Below the pieces are notes generated by a model. It had not been told where the DNA came from. It saw only the letters and a list, made by a program, of their open reading frames with translations, and searched no databases. DNA of 64,000 nucleotides, taken from Cyrtodaria siliqua (taxonomy: Eukaryota > Mollusca > Bivalvia > Adapedonta > Hiatellidae). Shown here piece after piece: positions 58,421 to 64,000 of this stretch (positions are counted from its first letter, which is position 1; every line of letters starts with the position of its first letter). The stretch is from the NCBI GenBank assembly GCA_037043455.1, contig JAWPHD010000131.1, positions 496,001 to 560,000 on the forward strand, read 5' to 3'. The position numbers and the translations under genes are program-made.

Positions 58421-58729
58421 ACTTTAACAATTTAAAAAAAATTGCAGTCCTCTGAAACTTTAAATTATCCGAAACTGTATTTCCATAACTACCCATTGAA
58501 ATAGTGATTGTCTATGAAAACTCACTATTACATAATTATGTTAGCTAGAACATCCTAAACATACATATGTCTAGGCCTTAGTATTTAAACCTAAAATAAA
58601 ATATAGAATCTCTGACCAAGTCACTAGTACACAAAACATAAACATGTTACATGCAAGTGGGTGGGGTAAATTGTTAACATGTTTTTAATATTATCTGGAA
58701 CTAAAACATTAAAACATTCAGTAGCATAC

Positions 58730-58875
58730 AATAGCGAGTGTCTGGTATTTAGTTTCATCAAAGGCATCATAAAAATCGGCGAACTCTCCGAGGGACATCA
58801 TAAACATTCCCATGATGGCCTCCGCTGGGTGGGAAAACGCACTTCCTTCAATGCCCAAGTGTATGATATAAAATG
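58730..58875 (-). CDS. TRPV-type channel, alternative pore exon P2
   Basis: 146 bases; acceptor TTCTACATGATTTCAG; donor GTATGC, a weak site. Phase 1 in, phase 0 out. The pore carries SHPAEAIMGMFMMSLGEFAD, with the acidic SLGEF filter usual for this TRPV group. P3 is its closest relative: 41 of 48 whole codons encode the same residue, and the 16 intron bases before the exon differ by one. The 2-bp split codon ends in CA. Confidence 0.9.
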
Positions 58876-59089
58876 CTGAAATCATGTAGAATATGAAATG
58901 TAGAAATTCCCGCCTAATTATTATCATGCTCACAAATCAACAATGATCAGTCAATTCTGTGTAAAGAAGATGAAAAAGGCATTCATTACTCTGCTTTTCA
59001 CCAGGTTGAAAGAGATGCTTTTCATTGGTTAACACTAGAGTACTGGAAACAGGGTAGTAAGCCATTGCCGGGAACAAAGCAATATGACT

Positions 59090-59640
59090 TTGCAGATGAC
59101 AATACGACATTGCAGGGGACACGACAATACAACATAGCACGGACATCTCAATACGACATTGCAAGGACATGACAATACGACATTGCAAGGACATCTCAAT
59201 ATGACACTGCAAGGACATGACAATACGACATTGCAGGGGACATGACAATACAACATTGCAAGGACATGACAATACAACATTTCAGGGGACATCTCAATAC
59301 GACATTGCAAGGACAGGACAATACGACATTGCAGGGGACATATCAATACGACATTGCAGGGACATCTCAATATGACATTGCAGGGGACATCTTAATACGA
59401 CATTGCCGGGAACATCTCAATATGACATTGCAAGGACATGACAATACGACACTGCAGGGGACATCTTAATACGACATTGCAGGGGACATCTCAATATGAC
59501 ATTGCAGGGGACATCTCAATACGACACTGCCGGGGACATCTCAAAACGACATTGCCGGGGACATGACAATATGTCATTGTAGGGCAATTACAATACAGCA
59601 TAATGCAAGCGAAATGGCAATACAGCATTGCAGGGAAAAT
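59090..59640. repeat. ~24-26 bp minisatellite between P2 and P3
   Basis: Units of CAATACGACATTGCAGGGGACATCT (25, broken here by variants AAGGACATGA). The 72-111 residue frames are artefacts. Confidence 0.9.
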
Positions 59641-59876
59641 GAAATATGCCCAAATGACAATACACCAGAGCAGGGGACATGAAAATACACCCAAATGATA
59701 ATACACCATTGCAGTGGAAATGACAACATGTCGAGTAAACAGACGACTGACAGCACTATACTACATCATGTGCTATTTTTCAAATGAACATATCAAAATA
59801 AAATACGGGACTGTGTCATATGCAAGTGGATATCTTTATTTCAATACAACATTCAACTGGACATTGTGTGGCATAC

Positions 59877-60022
59877 AATAGCGAGCGTCTGATGCTCAGT
59901 TTCATCAAAGGAGTCATAAAAGTCTCCGAATACTCCGAGGGACATCATAAACATCACCATGATGGCCTCTGCCGGGTGGGAGAACGCACTTCCTTCAATG
60001 CCCAAGAATATGATATAAAATG
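59877..60022 (-). CDS. TRPV-type channel, alternative pore exon P3 (valine filter)
   Basis: 146 bases; acceptor TTCTACCTGATTTCAG; donor GTATGC. Same phases as P2. The filter reads MSLGVFGDFY: the acidic residue of SLGEF is valine (GTA for GAG), and a glycine in the pore helix is also valine (AIMVMF). No stop or frameshift, and splice sites are kept. In this family the glutamate is expected to face the pore, so ion selectivity or conductance would change; that is inference. Confidence 0.88.
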
Positions 60023-60344
60023 CTGAAATCAGGTAGAATATGATTTTTTATACCTTCCTGCCTTTTTATTTGCTGCTAACAAATTTAAACAATTACTACG
60101 TATGAATTCACAGATCACATTACAAGGACATGTTCGAACGAAATTTGTTACAAACGGCACAATCGTCTAATTGTTATATAAAATTTACAATCAAACTTTA
60201 TATCAACTAGAAATGTTTTAAATATAAACATGGACCCTTTTATGATGTTCATAAAACTATAACAGGTGGTAAAATATTGATTTTAATAATGGATCTAAAC
60301 CCTACTTTGTCGGAGGTCACACAATCTGCGTTCTCATTGAAATG

Positions 60345-60823
60345 GGAGCACGGAGGCCCAGTGGATACAGGGCTTTTTTTCCCTTCATAAACAGGGGCCA
60401 ATATTTGGCCCCTTCCCCTAGAAAATTAAAATCTACTTTTTTTCCCTCTTTGGCTGAGAAAATTAAAAAAAATTTTTTTTATAGAAGACAGTTTATCTAA
60501 AATGTTACATTGTACCTTTTTTGCATATTTGCACACCCAAATCTTCAATTTCTTCACTGTTCCCCCTATATCTCGAAATCGCACATTTTCCCCCCTTTAT
60601 TGTGAAAATCCCCCTTTTTTCCCCCTACTGAAGGGCCTGGGCCTCTTCCCTATTTCCAAGAAAAGGCCCTAGGATAGCTAGACTCTAAATCCTGGTATCA
60701 CAGGTTTGAGCCTTGCTGTCACCACTGGGTAACTGTGGTGTGTCCTGAAGAAAAACACTTCTCACCCTAAGCCTGGAGCTCCTGTCCTCTGAACATGTTG
60801 AAGAACAACAGGAATCTATTTGT
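60345..60823 (+). mobile_element. diverged SINE split by a MITE
   Basis: The head (GAGCACGGAGGCCCAGTGGA, then AGCTAGACTCTAAATCC and AGGTTTGAGCCTTGC) is tRNA-like. The body GTGTGTCCTGAAGAAAAACA and TGTTGAAGAACAACAGGAAT parallel the SINE at 35340. A 304-bp insert splits box A (60368-60671). Its 3' part runs into the 73-bp array. Confidence 0.75.
60368..60671. mobile_element. 304-bp TIR element inside the SINE
   Basis: Starts CAGGGCTTTTTTTCCC and ends AAGAAAAGGCCCTA. GGATA flanks both ends (60363-60367, 60672-60676). The interior is T/C-rich with several CCCCTTTTT runs. Confidence 0.7.
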
Positions 60824-62425
60824 CAGTAAGAGTAGGGTGGGATTCATGGATTCCTATGTATCCTTGCACTCTCTTTGGAGTGGATCGAAATAACCTCTGT
60901 AAGAGTAGGGGGGGATTCATGGATTCCTATGTATCCTTGCACTCTCTTTGGAGTGGATCGAAATAACCTCAGTAAGAGTAGGGGGGGATTCATGGATTCC
61001 TATGTATCCTTGCACTCTCTTTGGAGTGGATCGAAATAACCTCAGTAAGAGTAGGGGGGGATTCATGGATTCCTATGTATCCTTGCACTCTCTTTGGAGT
61101 GGATCGAAATAACCTCAGTAAGAGTAGGGGGGGATTCATGGATTCCTATGTATCCTTGCACACTCTTTGGAGTGGATCGAAATAACCTCAGTAAGAGTAG
61201 GGGGGGATTCATGGATTCCTATGTATCCTTGCACTCTCTTTGGAGTGGATCGAAATAACCTCAGTAAGAGTAGGGGGGGATTCATGGATTCCTATGTATC
61301 CTTGCACTCTCTTTGGAGTGGATCGAAATAACCTCAGTAAGAGTAGGGGGGGATTCATGGATTCCTATGTATCCTTGCACTCTCTTTGGAGTGGATCGAA
61401 ATAACCTCAGTAAGAGTAGGGGGGGATTCATGGATTCCTATGTATCCTTGCACTCTCTTTGGAGCGGATCGAAATAACCTCAGTAAGAGTAGGGGGGGAT
61501 TCATGGATTCCTATGTATCCTTGCACTCTCTTTGGAGCGGATCGAAATAACCTCAGTAAGAGTAGGGGGGGATTCATGGATTCCTATGTATCCTTGCACT
61601 CTCTTTGGAGCGGATCGAAATAACCTCAGTAAGAGTAGGGGGGATTCATGGATTCCTATGTATCCTTGCACTCTCTTTGGAGTGGATCGAAATAACCTCA
61701 GTAAGAGTAGGGGGGTTTCATGGATTCCTATGTATCCTTGCACTCTCTTTGGAGTGGATCGAAATAACCTCAGTAAGAGTAGGGTGGGATTCATGGATTC
61801 CTATGTATCCTTGCACTCTTTTTGGAGTGGATCGAAATAACCTCAGTAAGAGTAGGGTGGGATTCATGGATTCCTATGTATCCTTGCATTCTCTTTGGAG
61901 TGGATCGAAATAACCTCAGTAAGAGTAGGGTGGGATTCATGGATTCCTATGTATCCTTGCACTCTTTTTGGAGTGGATCGAAATAACCTCAGTAAGAGTA
62001 GGGTGGGATTCATGGATCCCTATGTATCCTTGCACTCTCTTTGGAGTGGATCGAATAACCTCAGTAAGAGTAGGGTGGGATTCATGGATTCCTATGTATC
62101 CTTGCATTCTTTTTGGAGTGGATTGAATAACCTCAGTAAGAGTAGGGTGGGATTCATGGATTCCTATGTATCCTTGCACTCTCTTTGGAGTGGATCGAAT
62201 AACCTCAGTAAGAGTAGGGTGGGATTCATGGATTCCTATGTATCCTTGCATTCTTTTTGGAGTGGATCGAAATAACCTCAGTAAGAGTAGGGTGGGATTC
62301 ATGGATTCCTATGTATCCTTGCACTCTCTTTGGAGTGGATCGAAATAACCTCAGTAAGAGTAGGGTGGGATTCCTGGATTCCTATGTATCCTTGCACTCT
62401 CTTTGGAGTGGATCGAATAACCTCA
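60824..62425. repeat. 73-bp satellite derived from a SINE tail, ~22 copies
   Basis: The unit is AGTAAGAGTAGGGGGGGATT + CATGGATTCCTATGTATCCT + TGCACTCTCTTTGGAGTGGA + TCGAAATAACCTC. The words GATTCCTATGTATCCTT, CTCTCT.TGG.G.GG.TC and AAATAACCT occur once, in the same order, in the SINE at 35340. Early copies have seven G, late ones GGGTGGG. The 60-126 residue frames are artefacts. Confidence 0.95.
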
Positions 62426-62436
62426 ACAATGTGTAG

Positions 62437-62760
62437 ATGTGCCCATTAACAAATACTCAATTCCCATGGCAACAGTACTACTCACAGTTCAGAAAGATTG
62501 CCAAAATACTACAAATAATACAGTGGTCTTTTAATTCTAGTGTGAAAGATGAAAGAACCAAACAAGATAGGAAGATTTGTACATCAGAAGTAGGTATAAA
62601 AGTCAACCAGGAAATGTAGCTTTCACAGAACACAGTCAACCAAAAAAAAACAACAACGGAATAACAACACACGAAAAGACACAATTACAAAACTTTTACA
62701 TGGAACACCCTCAGCTTGCCACTAGACAAGGTCTCAAACTGGAAGGCCTACTCTAAATTC
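62437..62760. other. intron with a dispersed repeat fragment
   Basis: GGAAATGTAGCTTTCACAGAACAC near 62610 also occurs near 3555 and, inverted and diverged, near 11035. No exon is seen. Confidence 0.5.
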
Positions 62761-62824
62761 AAAATGATAAATAGTCAAAAAACAAAATCATAAAGCTGTT
62801 AATAGTAATAAATTCAATAAGTAC

Positions 62825-62970
62825 AATAGCCATAGCCTGGTAGTTTATTTCCTCAAACGAATCGTAAAAATCTCCAAACTCTCCAAGTGACATCATAAAC
62901 ATAGCCATGATCGCCTCAGCTGGGTCGCTAAACGACGTGTCGGCCGTGTCACGAAATATTATATACATCG
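62825..62970 (-). CDS. TRPV-type channel, alternative pore exon P4
   Basis: 146 bases; acceptor TGTTTATTTCACAG; donor GTACTT, weak beyond GT. Phase 1 in, phase 0 out. The pore reads SDPAEAIMAMFMMSLGEFGD, keeping the acidic filter but with D for H before PAEA. Its turret (RDTADTSF) differs from the others. It is the most upstream version seen; the preceding exon, with S5, must lie beyond the right edge. Confidence 0.87.
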
Positions 62971-63522
62971 CTGTGAAATAAACATACAGTGTGGTAGTGT
63001 TAGGGATGATTTGTGCCTGACAAACATACAAAAGAAAATAATGCTGACCATAACTTCTAAACTGGAATCAATTGAAAACTGTAGTAGAAGTTGAGGGATA
63101 AACTGTAGTAGAAGTTGAGGGATAAACTTTGCAGCAAACAAGGGCAATAACTCTGTGGAAAATCATCCATCCAGAATGCCTGGGATAATATGGGCATCTC
63201 CACTTCCAAAGATTTCTTTCCTAAAAGTTTCATGAAAAAAAACACGTTAAAAACTGTAGGAGTTTAAATAACAAATGGCAATCAAACAAGGGAAGCAAAA
63301 ATCATCTGACGGGGACAGCGTGATAATACGAATATCTTCACTTCATATTGTTTCTTTGTTATTCTACCATTGGTCTGAATATATAATTAACAGTACTATC
63401 TGATGGCAAAATTCATCCTTCATCTCAGTGAAATATAAACAATGAAAATATAAGGTTTTATTTTAATCATAAAATCCACTATTTCACTGGAAAGTATATA
63501 ATAAATCCTGATTTCACGTGTT
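62971..63522. other. intron upstream of P4, no exon seen
   Basis: Contains a perfect ~29-bp direct duplication (CTGTAGTAGAAGTTGAGGGA, 63078-63130). No S5-like sequence is visible. Confidence 0.5.
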
Positions 63523-63706
63523 CAGGGGCGTTCCTGGGGCTAATTTAGGTATACGCACCATCGAGTTTTGGATTCACAAATGTGCCTAACCCTCCTATAC
63601 CTTCAGTTTTTATTGCATTTTTTGCATATTTAGCCCTTTTTATTTGTTTGCTTCTTAAATAGCCTGTACGCACGTGCGTCAGTGCGTATGCCCAGGTACG
63701 CCCCTG
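63523..63706. mobile_element. 184-bp TIR MITE
   Basis: Starts CAGGGGCGTTCCTGGGG and ends CCCAGGTACGCCCCTG; the termini pair over about 17 bases with one or two mismatches. GTGTT flanks both ends (63518-63522, 63707-63711). Confidence 0.8.
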
Positions 63707-63711
63707 GTGTT

Positions 63712-64000
63712 AACAGGATCTAAAACCCAATTTTATTTCTACAGGCATAACAAAACTCCTTAATACGTATCACAAGTTACGGCATGCAACACATTATATT
63801 TAGTTTACATTTGTAAACTGTAACATCTGGATTCTCTGAAATGCAATGATAACGACTGTTTGCATTATTCAAGCAACTTACATTATTCAAGCAAGCAGTT
63901 ACAAAGAGTTGTACAACATATTCAGATAGCTCAATTGCATGATGGTAGAAACCTATCGGATTGTTTCATATTGAACTTTTTTTAATATTTAAACAAATAT
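63712..64000. other. no feature seen
   Basis: AT-rich, probably still intron of the channel gene. Confidence 0.4.

Noticed and set aside
61501..62348. Frames of 60-126 codons on both strands
   Set aside because: Products of the 73-bp satellite.
37405..62425. CRISPR-like arrays
   Set aside because: Repeats are contiguous without unique spacers, and the DNA is eukaryotic.
54401..62970. Pore exons as four separate TRPV genes or processed copies
   Set aside because: Only the pore segment is repeated, introns and splice sites are kept, and no S6 or tail exon lies between them.

Overview
The window is eukaryotic nuclear DNA, very probably from a mollusc (bivalve-like). It is AT-rich and intron-bearing, dense in minisatellites, tRNA-derived SINEs, LINE remnants and MITEs, and carries a Ty3/gypsy element with unusual domains. 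The organism is inferred from repeat style and from the TRPV-like gene, not from a database match.

Layout. 1-15 kb is intergenic repeat country: a 54-58 bp tandem array, a 26-bp minisatellite with a 156-bp higher-order repeat, LINE 3' ends, SINEs, a 602-bp poly(A)-tailed retroposon with a 15-bp target duplication, and a 509-bp MITE. 15.5-27.5 kb is one complete LTR retrotransposon on the minus strand (11,966 bp, 206-bp LTRs with no difference between them, ATAT target duplication), inserted inside a hAT-like MITE. It encodes Gag (with an N-terminal helix-hairpin-helix and a CCHC knuckle), Pol (protease, RT, RNase H, DD35E integrase and a C-terminal PHD finger) and a third 1132-residue ORF in the env position, with an RS-rich part, a zinc-finger-like motif and a TatD-family nuclease domain whose metal-binding residues are all present. 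Gag and Pol are joined by a textbook -1 frameshift signal. The 5' leader holds seven repeat units, six with a splice-donor consensus.

28-35 kb holds MITEs, a LINE RT fragment and further tandem repeats. 35.0-63.0 kb is the 3' part of a minus-strand gene for a TRPV-type cation channel (Nanchung/OCR-like by S6 and pore). The last three constitutive exons lie at 46.7, 36.5 and 35.0 kb. Upstream of them are four versions of the pore-loop exon (62.8, 59.9, 58.7, 54.4 kb) with identical splice phases and lengths of 2 mod 3, so only one can be used per transcript without breaking the frame. One version replaces the acidic filter residue by valine. The earlier exons lie beyond the right edge.

The channel introns are swollen by satellites. 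A roughly 8-kb array of 43-bp units appears to have grown from a short repeat that copies the 5' splice site of the S6 exon. A 2.5-kb array of 30-bp units is open on both strands but is not a gene. A 1.6-kb array of 73-bp units derives from the 3' part of a SINE. The two most unusual systems are the TatD/PHD/HhH retrotransposon and the alternative pore-exon cassette.
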